This document shows, piece by piece, positions 34,075 to 42,719 of a stretch of DNA of 64,000 bases (the first letter of the stretch is position 1; each line of letters begins with the position of its first letter). A program made the translations under genes and the position numbers. The notes below the pieces were generated by a model that saw only the letters and a program-made list of their open reading frames with translations, did no database searches and was not told the origin of the DNA. The stretch is from assembly GCA_046154645.1 (NCBI GenBank), contig JBJXDZ010000004.1:62001-126000 (forward strand). Reading direction: 5' to 3'. Source of the stretch: Ga0077555 sp046154645. Its GTDB lineage: Bacteria; Pseudomonadota; Alphaproteobacteria; Rhizobiales; Hyphomicrobiaceae.

Positions 34075-34547
34075 CAGATGGGCTCCTCCAGGCAGGCGCC
34101 GAGCGTGACAATGACATGGGCGCTTTGGCTCCAGAAACTGCCGTCGGAGAGTTGCGCGATGGCGACGATGTTCTGCGTATCCGAGAGCCGTGCCCGCGTC
34201 TGCAGCGTGGCCTGCCCCGCGCGAGGCCCGAGCCAGGCGCTGATGATATTGGGTTGCGGATTGCGCTCATTGAAAATGTGGATCGCCTTGACGTGATCCT
34301 TGGCCGTCATCGGGCTTTCGACGGTCACTGTGATCGGCACTGTATTGCCGTTCTCCGACAGCGGTGGGATCTCGATTTTGACGCGTCCAGGTTTCGGCTC
34401 GACGCCGCCCGTGACACGCAGGATCGCGGCTTGCATCTCCTCGGGTGTGGCCCGCGCGCTGGCCGGCACCAGAGTGACGACGGCGGGCGCCAGGCTCAGC
34501 GCTGCAACACGGCGCACCAGCTCTCGTCGTGACGGCGTCCGGTCCAT
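34074..34547 (-). CDS. soxY: Thiosulfate oxidation carrier protein SoxY with atypical C-terminus
   Basis: A 157-residue Tat-exported carrier (SRRELVRRVAALSLAPAVV leader, cut near residue 33). SoxY normally ends in a swinging arm GGCGG whose cysteine holds the sulfur substrate. Here the end reads VTLGACLEEPI: the cysteine (C152) is kept, but the flanking glycines are changed and five residues follow. Other segments (KIEIPPLSENGNTVPITVTV, PMTAKDHVKAIHIFNERNPQPNI) are normal SoxY. It is followed directly by soxZ and preceded by soxX. Confidence 0.93.
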   Translation of the reverse strand: MDRTPSRRELVRRVAALSLAPAVVTLVPASARATPEEMQAAILRVTGGVEPKPGRVKIEIPPLSENGNTVPITVTVESPMTAKDHVKAIHIFNERNPQPNIISAWLGPRAGQATLQTRARLSDTQNIVAIAQLSDGSFWSQSAHVIVTLGACLEEPI

Positions 34548-34551
34548 GAGG

Positions 34552-34992
34552 CTACTCCTTCAGTGTCAGCAGATAGGCCACCACGTCCTCGATCTGCGCA
34601 GCCGACAGGATCGGCTTATCGCGAAAGGCCGGCGCCACCCGCTCGAGCCCTTCGATCCGGTAGTATGGCGGCATGATCGTCGCCGGATTGACACGCGCCG
34701 CATCGACAATGCGTAACCGCAATTGAGCCTCGTTCCAGCGCTGGCCCGCGCCATCGAGGGGCGGCGCCAGATTGCCCTGCAGCCGCTCCTCCGGAATGGG
34801 CCCCGTATGGCAGAGCAAACATAGCCCGACCTGCCGGTTGGCGACGATGGCGCGGCCACGCGCTGCCTCACCGGCGCTGCCCGTCAATGAGGCCCTGATC
34901 TGATCGCCGTCGATCACCACCGGCGGCAACGGTTCTGCCGCCATCGCATGCAACGGTACCAGAAGCAGCGCGGCCACCATCATCGACCGCAT
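34552..34992 (-). CDS. soxX: Sulfur oxidation c-type cytochrome SoxX
   Basis: A 146-residue monoheme cytochrome c, partner of SoxA. The signal peptide is MRSMMVAALLLVPLHAMA. The heme motif is CLLCH in ANRQVGLCLLCHTGPIPEER. The following GNLAPPLDGAGQRWNEAQL and NPATIMPPYYRIEGLERV provide the Met ligand region, and the protein ends EDVVAYLLTLKE. All are SoxX traits. The ATG at 34992 is chosen over an in-frame ATG at 35178 that lies inside the molybdenum hydroxylase gene. It starts the soxXYZA run, 59 bases after that hydroxylase. Confidence 0.95.
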   Translation of the reverse strand: MRSMMVAALLLVPLHAMAAEPLPPVVIDGDQIRASLTGSAGEAARGRAIVANRQVGLCLLCHTGPIPEERLQGNLAPPLDGAGQRWNEAQLRLRIVDAARVNPATIMPPYYRIEGLERVAPAFRDKPILSAAQIEDVVAYLLTLKE

Positions 34993-35051
34993 GGGACGGC
35001 CTCGTTGAGTTGGGAGAGCAGCAGCATGCGCAACTGCTCCCCCATAGTCAC

Positions 35052-37247
35052 TTACACCATCGCAATCTTGTGGTTCTTCAGCGGCACCGAGCGAATGCGC
35101 TTGCCCGTCGCCTTGAAGTAGGCGTTCAGCACGGCGGGTGCAGCAACGCAAATGGTCGGCTCGCCGACTCCGCCCCACGGATCACTGCCACCGGACGGCA
35201 TGATGATCGATTCCACCTTCGGCATCTGGGCGATGCGCATCGAGTCGTAGCTGTCGAAGTTCTCCTCGACGATGCGCCCATCCTTCACTGTGCACTCCTG
35301 CATGAACAGCGCCGAAAGGCCGTAGACGAACGAGCCAGACACCTGCCGCTCGATCTGCGCCGGATTGACCGCGTAGATCGGGTCGGTGGCGGCGATGATG
35401 CGATGCACCTTCACCTTCGAGCCATTGCCCTCGACCGAGATTTCCGCGGCCGCTGCCACATAGCTGGCAAACGCCTTCATGTGGGCGAGACCGTAGAACC
35501 GACCAGCCGGTGGTGTCTTGCCCCAACCGATTTTCTCGGCCACGGCATTGAGCACTGCCAGATTCTTCGGATGCTTCGCCAGCAGCTTGCGGCGGAACTC
35601 GAGCTCGTCCTGGCCGACGGATTGCGCCAGCTCGTCCATGAAGCACTCGAGGAAGATGCAGTTCTGGTTGACGTTGACGCCGCGCCAGAAGCCCGGCGGC
35701 ACGTGCGGGTTGCGCATGGCGTGATCGATCATCAGGTTCGGCACCGTATAGCCGAAGGCATGCTCGCCGCTCGGCGCCAAGCCTTGGAAGGTGACCGGAT
35801 CGGCGCCCTTGTTCTGCTCGACGATAGCCGGGCGAACGCTGGCCAGGATCGACTGACCCGACAGACGCAGATGCAGCGACGTCAGGTTGTTCTGCGCATC
35901 GAAACCGCCGACCAGCTTGGCGTGCATGATCGGGTGATAGCGACCATGCAGCATGTCCTCCTCGCGCGACCACAGCAGCTTGACCGGCACGCCCGGCATC
36001 TGCTTGGCGATCAGCACGGCTTGCGTCACGTAGTCCTGGAAAGCACCGCGCCGGCCGAAGCCGCCGCCGAGGTGGATCTTGTAGACTTCGCACTTGTCAG
36101 CCGGCAGGCCGGAAGCCGCGAGCACGGCCGCGAACGAGGCTTCGCCGTCCTGCGTCGGCACCCACACCTCGCACTTGTCGGGGGTATAGAGCGCCGTCGC
36201 GTTCATCGGCTCCATGGGCGCATGGTTCTGGAAGGGATAGCTGTAGACAGCTTCGACCTTCTTGACCGCGCCCGCCATGCCAGCCTTGATGTCGCCGGCC
36301 TGATTGCCGACGAAGGCTTGCTCGGCAGTCAGTCCCTCGTCGAGGATCTTGGCGATGGAAGCGCTCGACACCTGGGCGTTCGGACCGTTGTCGAACACGA
36401 TGGGAAGCGCATCGAGCGCCGTCTTCGCGTTCCACCAGGTGTCGGCAATGACGGCGACAGCACTGTCGCCGACCTGCACCACCTTCTTGACGCCCTTCAT
36501 GGATGCGACCTTGGCAGCATCGAAGCTCGTCACGCGACCCCCGAACACCGGGCAATCCTTGATCGCCGCGTTCAGCATGTTGGGCAGCTTGAGATCGAAG
36601 CCGTAGATCTGCGCGCCGGTCACCTTCTCAACCGTGTCGAGGCGCTTCACCGACTTGCCGATGACCTTCCATTCCTTCGGATCCTTGAGGGCGACCTCTT
36701 TTGGCGCCTCGAGCTTGGAGGCCGCTTCGGCAACCTTGCCATAGGTCGTCGTGCGCTTGCTTGGCCCATGCGTGATGATGCTGTTGGCAACCGTGCACTC
36801 GGCCACCGGCACCTTCCACTCGTTGGCGGCGGCCTGCACCAGCATCAGGCGCGCCGTGGCGCCGCCTTTGCGGACATACTCGTGCGACTCGCGGATGCCG
36901 CGGCTGCCGCCGGTAGAGAAATTGCCCCAGATACGTTTCCTGGCCACGTTCTGGCCGGGCGTCGGGTACTCGGTCTTGATCTTTGACCAGTCGCACTCGA
37001 GCTCTTCGGCGACGAGCTGCGCCAGGCCGGTCAGCGTGCCCTGGCCCATCTCGGAGCGGGCGATGCGAATGACCACGGTGTCGTCGGGCCGGATCACGAC
37101 CCAATGCGTGATCTCGGGGCCGGTGCCATTGGCACGGGCGGCGGGGAGCCCGACCGGCGTCAGGTCGAGGCCGATGGCAAGGCCGGAGCCGACAGCGGCG
37201 CCACCGACGATGAGCGCGCGGCGATTGATGGATGTGTTGAGTGTCAT
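35052..37247 (-). CDS. Molybdenum hydroxylase large subunit (isoquinoline 1-oxidoreductase beta type)
   Basis: A 731-residue xanthine-dehydrogenase-family large subunit of the IorB branch. A Tat-type leader (SINRRALIVGGAAVGSGLAI) indicates periplasmic location. Cofactor regions include RIARSEMGQGTLTGLAQLVAEEL, GNFSTGGSRGIRESHEYVR, HLGGGFGRRGAFQDYVTQAV and the final catalytic Glu segment GGSDPWGGVGEPTICVAAPAVL. IorB-type enzymes oxidise N-heterocycles or aldehydes and pass electrons through the [2Fe-2S] subunit to a cytochrome. Here the electron acceptor is not obvious; downstream soxX and soxA are c-type cytochromes but dedicated to sulfur. It lies 14 bases after its small subunit. Confidence 0.93.
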   Translation of the reverse strand: MTLNTSINRRALIVGGAAVGSGLAIGLDLTPVGLPAARANGTGPEITHWVVIRPDDTVVIRIARSEMGQGTLTGLAQLVAEELECDWSKIKTEYPTPGQNVARKRIWGNFSTGGSRGIRESHEYVRKGGATARLMLVQAAANEWKVPVAECTVANSIITHGPSKRTTTYGKVAEAASKLEAPKEVALKDPKEWKVIGKSVKRLDTVEKVTGAQIYGFDLKLPNMLNAAIKDCPVFGGRVTSFDAAKVASMKGVKKVVQVGDSAVAVIADTWWNAKTALDALPIVFDNGPNAQVSSASIAKILDEGLTAEQAFVGNQAGDIKAGMAGAVKKVEAVYSYPFQNHAPMEPMNATALYTPDKCEVWVPTQDGEASFAAVLAASGLPADKCEVYKIHLGGGFGRRGAFQDYVTQAVLIAKQMPGVPVKLLWSREEDMLHGRYHPIMHAKLVGGFDAQNNLTSLHLRLSGQSILASVRPAIVEQNKGADPVTFQGLAPSGEHAFGYTVPNLMIDHAMRNPHVPPGFWRGVNVNQNCIFLECFMDELAQSVGQDELEFRRKLLAKHPKNLAVLNAVAEKIGWGKTPPAGRFYGLAHMKAFASYVAAAAEISVEGNGSKVKVHRIIAATDPIYAVNPAQIERQVSGSFVYGLSALFMQECTVKDGRIVEENFDSYDSMRIAQMPKVESIIMPSGGSDPWGGVGEPTICVAAPAVLNAYFKATGKRIRSVPLKNHKIAMV

Positions 37248-37261
37248 GGATCGATCTCCCA

Positions 37262-37711
<450 letters not shown>

Positions 37712-37981
37712 GGGCGTCTCCTCAGTCGCGGTGGGTGATACTTGGCTTCGTGGTCGGTAACGAATTGGCGGCAACCTTGGACCAGCGGGGGTGGCGATGT
37801 CATGACGAAATGCGCCGACGTGGCTTGGCTCACGCACTCGTGATGTTGCACTGCGATTGGTTCGGCTAGCCGCTGCGGCGGCGCGCATGGCAGGATGTGA
37901 TTTGCCTGGAAAAAGCCATTGCGAGACGAGGCGGCAATCCAGGCGTTCGCCAGCTACTTTTTGATGCATGGAGTTTTGGCA

Positions 37982-38950
37982 ATGAATTTCTTGCTTCGTT
38001 CCTTTGCGGTTCTGTGTGCCAGCCTCGCGCTGGCGCCGTCAGCGGCAGCCCAGCAGGCGTGGCCAACGCGTGACGTGCGCATCATCGCGCCGTTTCCAGC
38101 TGGCTCCCCGGCGGACCAGATCGTGCGTCTGGTCGTCGATCCACTCAAACAAGTTTGGGGCCAGACGATTGTGGTTGAAAACGTGCCGGGTGCCGCCGGT
38201 TCCGTCGGCGTGACCAAGGTCGCGAAGTCACCTGCGGATGGCTACACACTCGTCATGTCGGGCGATGCGGCGATCGTCGTCAATATCAGCCTGTACAAGT
38301 CGCTGGCCTACGACCCGGTCAAGGATTTGGCGCCGATTGTTCAGGTGGGCCGCACTCCCAACATTCTGGTCGTCAACAACGATGTGCCAGCCAAATCGCT
38401 CAAGGAGTTCGTGGCCTGGGCCAAGGCCAATCCGGGCACGGTCAAGTTCAATAGTACCGGTTACTGCACCTCGCAGCATATGGGAATCGAGCAGCTGAAA
38501 AAGGCTGCCGACCTGCAGATCATCCATGTGCCGAGCCGCGATCAGACGGCGCCTGAAATTCTCGGTGGCCACGTGCATGCGTCGTTCATGAACATCACCA
38601 TCGGCTGGCCGCTGGTGCAGGCGGGCAAGTTGCGGGCCTTGGGGCTGAGTGGTGCCGAGCGGGCGTCGATCGCGCCGGACATTCCGACCATCGCCGAGCA
38701 AGGCTATCCCGGGTTCAATGCTGTTGCCTGGTTCGGCTTGCTGGCGCCGGCTGGAACGCCTGCCCCGATCATCGACAAGATTCATGTCGATTTGGCCAAG
38801 GTGCTCGGCGACAAGGACATCCGCGAAAAACTGACACAGCGCGGCTTCCAACTGGTGGACAGCAATCCAGCGTCGTTCTCAGCGCTGATCAAGTCCGAGA
38901 TCCCGCGCATCGCCGAGTTGATCAAGGCGTCAGGCATCAAGCTCGATTAG
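37982..38950 (+). CDS. Bug/TctC family periplasmic substrate-binding protein
   Basis: A 322-residue tripartite tricarboxylate transporter receptor-type protein. The signal peptide is MNFLLRSFAVLCASLALAPS to about residue 24. Typical segments are IIAPFPAGSPADQIVRLV, VVENVPGAAGSVGVTKVAKSPADGYTL, and GFNAVAWFGLLAPAGTPAPIIDKI. Bug proteins bind small carboxylates or related compounds for uptake or sensing. No TctA/TctB membrane genes accompany it, as is common for orphan Bug proteins. It diverges from the molybdenum hydroxylase operon, so it could deliver that enzyme's substrate or product, which is speculation. It is convergent with phaC. Confidence 0.93.
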   Translation: MNFLLRSFAVLCASLALAPSAAAQQAWPTRDVRIIAPFPAGSPADQIVRLVVDPLKQVWGQTIVVENVPGAAGSVGVTKVAKSPADGYTLVMSGDAAIVVNISLYKSLAYDPVKDLAPIVQVGRTPNILVVNNDVPAKSLKEFVAWAKANPGTVKFNSTGYCTSQHMGIEQLKKAADLQIIHVPSRDQTAPEILGGHVHASFMNITIGWPLVQAGKLRALGLSGAERASIAPDIPTIAEQGYPGFNAVAWFGLLAPAGTPAPIIDKIHVDLAKVLGDKDIREKLTQRGFQLVDSNPASFSALIKSEIPRIAELIKASGIKLD

Positions 38951-38977
38951 CGCCGCGCCAGTACCAGGGGCACGCCA

Positions 38978-40804
38978 TTATCCCTTGACGCGCACGTAGC
39001 TGCCTGGTGCGTCCTCGATGGTGCCGAGCTTGGCGCCGGGCGTGCGCGCTGCGACCTTGGCGCCGGAGTGACCAGCCAGCCATTTTGCCCAATGCGGCCA
39101 CCAGGAGCCGGCCGTCTCCTTGGCGCCTTCGAGCCATTCCTCGTAGGTCTCGACGCGATCCTTGTTGGTCCAATACTGGTATTTGGCCTTCTTGCCTTCG
39201 GCCGGCGGCGGATTGATCACGCCGGCGATATGCCCCGAGCCGCCGAGCACATAGTCTACCGGCCCGCCGAACATGCGGGCGCCGATGTAGACCGACTTGG
39301 CCGGCGCGATGTGGTCTTCCTTCGTTGCAAGCTCGTAGACCGGCAGCTTGACCTTCTTCATGTCGAGCCGCACGCCGCCCAAGGTCATCTGCCCCTTGGC
39401 GAGCCTGTTCTCGTGATAGAACTCGCGCAGATAGAAATTGTGGTTGGCGGCCGGCATCCGCGTCGAATCCTGGTTCCAGAACAGCAGATCGAACGGGAAT
39501 GGTTTCTTGCCGAGCAGATAGTTGTTGACGATGTACGGCCAGATCAGATCGCGCGGCCGCAGCATGTTGAACACGGTCGCCATGCGCGAGCCGTCGAGAT
39601 AGCCCTTCTCGGCCATCATCTCCTCGAGCGACTTGAGCTGCGCTTCGTCGATGAACAGCAGCAGATCGCCGGCCTTGGTGAAATCCACCTGTGCTGCAAA
39701 GAATGTGGCCGAAGAAAACGGCTCCTGCCCTTTGGCCGCCGCATAGGCCAGCGTCGTCGCCAGCAGCGTGCCACCGACACAATAGCCGATGACGTTCGAT
39801 TGCTTCTGCCCCGTCTCGCGTGCCACGGCGTCGGCCGCCGACAGCACGCCTTCCTTCATGTAGGCCTCGAACGATTTGTGCGACAAGCGCTCGTCCGGAT
39901 TGACCCACGAGATGACGAACACGGTGAAGCCCTGGTCGACCACCCACTTGATGAAGGATTTCGGCGGCGTGAGATCCAAGATGTAGAACTTGTTGATCCA
40001 CGGCGGTACGATCAGCAACGGTACGGCGTGCACCTTCTCCGTCGTCGGCGTGTACTGGATCAGCTGCAGGATGTCGTTCTGGAACACGACCTTGCCGGGC
40101 GTCACCGCGAGGTTGCGGCCAACCTCGAACGCGGTGGTGTCGGTCTGGCTGATCTTGAGCAGATCGCCGGATTTCTCCATGTCGGCCAGCAGATGCTCGA
40201 CGCCCTTCACCAGGTTGGCGCCGTTGGTCTGCATGGTCTCGCGCAGCACCTCCGGGTTCGTTGCCGGAAAGTTGGATGGCGACAGCGCGCTGGCCGTCTG
40301 GCGGAAATAGTATTCGGCGCGCTGGCGCGTCCGCTCGTCCAGGCCTTGCGTCTCGCTCAGCACCTTCTCGGCCCATTGGGTGGTGACGAGATAGGATTGC
40401 TTCCAGAAATCGAAATAGGGATTGCCCGACCACTCGGGATCGCGGAAACGCGCATCGCCCGGCTCCGGCTCGGCGACCGGCTCCACCGGCTGGCCCATCA
40501 GCCGCTGCACGGAATTGTTCCACACGTCCATGTAGCCGCGCACCAGATCGCTCTGCGCTTCCAGCGTACGCGCCGGATTGCCCATCCATTGCCGCGCTAC
40601 CTCCGCCATGATGCGGCTGGCTTCCGTCATCTCGGTTGCCGTCGAGTATGAGCCGCCTTTGGCATCCGCGCGCGACATGAGGGCGGTCATGGCCTTGCCG
40701 CCATCCTCCATCAGACGCAGCATGTTGCGCACGAACTCTTCCGGGTTCGAGACCTTGTATTGGCTCCAGTCGAAATCAGCGGCGGGGGGATTGGGTTTTT
40801 GCAT
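38978..40804 (-). CDS. phaC: Class I poly(R)-hydroxyalkanoic acid synthase PhaC
   Basis: A 608-residue polymerase that makes polyhydroxyalkanoate from hydroxyacyl-CoA on granule surfaces. The N-terminal PhaC_N region (YKVSNPEEFVRNMLRLMEDGG onward, with GNPYFDFWKQSYLVTTQWAEK) is followed by the alpha/beta hydrolase core. The lipase-like box with catalytic Cys is NVIGYCVGGTLLATTL, the catalytic Asp lies in LPVYELATKEDHIAPAKSVY and the His in GGSGHIAGVINPP. WINKFYILDLTPPKSFIKW is another PhaC signature. The length fits class I, which needs no PhaE/PhaR partner. The ATG at 40804 starts MQKPNPPAADFDW. Confidence 0.97.
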   Translation of the reverse strand: MQKPNPPAADFDWSQYKVSNPEEFVRNMLRLMEDGGKAMTALMSRADAKGGSYSTATEMTEASRIMAEVARQWMGNPARTLEAQSDLVRGYMDVWNNSVQRLMGQPVEPVAEPEPGDARFRDPEWSGNPYFDFWKQSYLVTTQWAEKVLSETQGLDERTRQRAEYYFRQTASALSPSNFPATNPEVLRETMQTNGANLVKGVEHLLADMEKSGDLLKISQTDTTAFEVGRNLAVTPGKVVFQNDILQLIQYTPTTEKVHAVPLLIVPPWINKFYILDLTPPKSFIKWVVDQGFTVFVISWVNPDERLSHKSFEAYMKEGVLSAADAVARETGQKQSNVIGYCVGGTLLATTLAYAAAKGQEPFSSATFFAAQVDFTKAGDLLLFIDEAQLKSLEEMMAEKGYLDGSRMATVFNMLRPRDLIWPYIVNNYLLGKKPFPFDLLFWNQDSTRMPAANHNFYLREFYHENRLAKGQMTLGGVRLDMKKVKLPVYELATKEDHIAPAKSVYIGARMFGGPVDYVLGGSGHIAGVINPPPAEGKKAKYQYWTNKDRVETYEEWLEGAKETAGSWWPHWAKWLAGHSGAKVAARTPGAKLGTIEDAPGSYVRVKG

Positions 40805-41098
40805 GGCTCGTTTGCGGGGCTCGGGAGGAACGGGAATCAAAGCGCAACACAGACACACAGGAAGGGGCAGCTAGCATGGAACTGCGACACTGGGCACGAC
40901 AATAGCAAATTCGTCGACGAAGTGTGGCCTACTTTCAGCGCAATCGCACGCTACGAGTGTGGTCCGCGCTCGCGAGGGGGACAAGGCTTCGGTGCGGCAC
41001 GCGACAAGCCGAGCGCCCAACACGGCGGTGACTCGTCACCCGCTGACGAATCTGCTAATTGTGCTGCAGTGCACGATACATTGATTTGGCGCCGCAAA

Positions 41099-41332
41099 AT
41101 GACAACTCTCACGGGCAAAGCCAAGGTGCTGCAGCGATCCGCTCTGTTGGCGGCCACAACCTTGGCGCTTGCCGGATGTGTCGACAGCGCGGCTCTTGAG
41201 CTGCCGCCATTGGTGAGCGAGCGCAAGGTTCTGACCAAGGACGAGCAGGCCCAGGCGTTGGCCGACCTGCGCCGCAGGGCCGACCAGCAGTCGGCCGACA
41301 CGCTGCGCCAGATCGAGCAACGCAAGCCTTGA
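41099..41332 (+). CDS. Small outer-membrane-type lipoprotein
   Basis: A 77-residue protein with a lipoprotein signal: basic MTTLTGKAKVLQRSALLAAT, then the lipobox LALAGC with Cys at about residue 27. The mature part is short and helical (SERKVLTKDEQAQALADLRRRADQQSADTL), ending RQIEQRKP. The residue after the cysteine is Val, so outer-membrane sorting is likely. The larger in-frame ATG at 40760 lies over the divergent phaC start and is rejected. The function is unknown. Confidence 0.8.
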   Translation: MTTLTGKAKVLQRSALLAATTLALAGCVDSAALELPPLVSERKVLTKDEQAQALADLRRRADQQSADTLRQIEQRKP

Positions 41333-41482
41333 GCGCGGCCGAGAATCCGTCAGCTGCTGCCGGCTCTGCGTGGCCACGCGCTGCGGCGCTCAAATCGAAA
41401 GTCCTTTGACTGGACTGGGAGCCCCGCGTAAACACGGGCGTGCTTCGTTTTCCCTTGCAACTCAAGCCTGACGAGCCCTGCC

Positions 41483-42709
41483 GTGATCGAGGATTTCCAT
41501 CGCATCAAGCGCTTGCCGCCGTATGTCTTCGCCGAAGTCAATCGGCTGAAGGCAGCGGCACGGGCGCGGGGTGCCGACATCATCGATTTGGGCATGGGCA
41601 ACCCGGATCTACCGACGCCTCCCCACATCGTCGAGAAGATGGTGGAGACGATCGCCAAGCCGCGCACACATCGCTATTCGGCCTCGAAAGGCATCCCCGG
41701 GCTGCGTAAGGCCCAGGCGGCCTATTACGAGCGCCGCTTTGGCGTCAAGCTGAACCCCGATACGCAGGTCGTGGCCACGCTCGGGTCCAAGGAAGGCTTC
41801 GCCAACATGGCGCAGGCCATCAGCGCCCCCGGCGACGTCATCCTGGTGCCGAACCCGACCTACCCCATCCATGAATTCGGTTTCATCATTTCGGGCGCCG
41901 CGATCCGCCATATCCCGGCCTCCAATAACGAGGATTTCCTGCGCGGCGTCGAGCGCGCGGTGAAGCATTCGATCCCGAAGCCGCTGGCCATGGTGCTGTC
42001 GTACCCGTCCAATCCGACGGCTATGATCGCGGACCTGGACTTCTACCGGGACGCCGTTCAATTGGCCAAGAAGCTGGATCTCATCATCCTCTCGGACATC
42101 GCCTACGCCGAGATCTACTTCGACGGCGTGCCACCACCCTCCGTGCTGCAAGTGCCGGGCGCCATCGACATCACGGTCGAGTTCACCTCGCTGTCCAAGA
42201 CCTACAACATGCCCGGCTGGCGCATGGGCTTTGCCGTCGGCAACGAGCGCCTGATCGGCGCCCTGGCCCGCGTCAAATCCTACCTCGACTACGGCGCCTT
42301 CACCCCGATCCAGGTCGCCGCTGCCGCCGCCCTCAATGGCCCCCAGGACTGCGTCGAGGAGATCCGTGCCACCTACAAGCGCCGCCGGGATGTGCTCGTT
42401 GAAAGCTTCTCGCGCGCCGGTTTCGAGATCCCGGCCCCGCCTGCCTCCATGTTCGCCTGGGCGCCGATCCCCGAGGCCTTCCGCCCGCTCGGTTCGGTCG
42501 AGTTCGCCAAGCTCATGATCGACAAGGCCGATGTGGCCGTGTCGCCGGGTCTCGGGTTCGGCGAATATGGCGAAGGCTTCGTGCGCATCGCCCTGGTCGA
42601 GAACGAGCACCGCATCCGGCAAGCCGCCCGCTCCATCAAGAAATTCCTCTCGCAGGGGCCGGGCACCATGCACAATGTCATTCCGATTCGTGAGTCTGCA
42701 AAGCGATGA
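41483..42709 (+). CDS. alaC: AlaC-type aminotransferase (LL-DAP/alanine aminotransferase family)
   Basis: A 408-residue class I/II PLP aminotransferase that probably makes alanine from pyruvate and glutamate. The N-terminus IEDFHRIKRLPPYVFAEVNRL is characteristic of AlaC. Cofactor contacts are GSKEGFANMAQAI, VLSYPSNPTAMIAD, LSDIAYAEIYFDG and the PLP-binding lysine in EFTSLSKTYNMPGWRMGF. The start is a GTG at 41483. The gene is followed after 10 bases by hom, the order alaC-hom-glpX seen in many Hyphomicrobiales. It is unlikely to be the diaminopimelate enzyme given that context. Confidence 0.92.
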   Translation: MIEDFHRIKRLPPYVFAEVNRLKAAARARGADIIDLGMGNPDLPTPPHIVEKMVETIAKPRTHRYSASKGIPGLRKAQAAYYERRFGVKLNPDTQVVATLGSKEGFANMAQAISAPGDVILVPNPTYPIHEFGFIISGAAIRHIPASNNEDFLRGVERAVKHSIPKPLAMVLSYPSNPTAMIADLDFYRDAVQLAKKLDLIILSDIAYAEIYFDGVPPPSVLQVPGAIDITVEFTSLSKTYNMPGWRMGFAVGNERLIGALARVKSYLDYGAFTPIQVAAAAALNGPQDCVEEIRATYKRRRDVLVESFSRAGFEIPAPPASMFAWAPIPEAFRPLGSVEFAKLMIDKADVAVSPGLGFGEYGEGFVRIALVENEHRIRQAARSIKKFLSQGPGTMHNVIPIRESAKR

Positions 42710-42719
42710 AACCCGCCCC

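Noticed and set aside
34074..34092. Frameshift as explanation of the odd SoxY end
   Set aside because: Neither alternative frame reads GGCGG; the stop overlaps the soxZ start in the normal sox manner.
35010..36986. A 658-codon plus-strand frame opposite the molybdenum hydroxylase
   Set aside because: Shadow of a recognisable 731-residue enzyme; no family features or ribosome site.
39068..40651. A 527-codon plus-strand frame opposite phaC, plus a 550-codon minus-strand alternative frame (38937-40589)
   Set aside because: Both overlap the clearly recognisable phaC and have no protein-like pattern.
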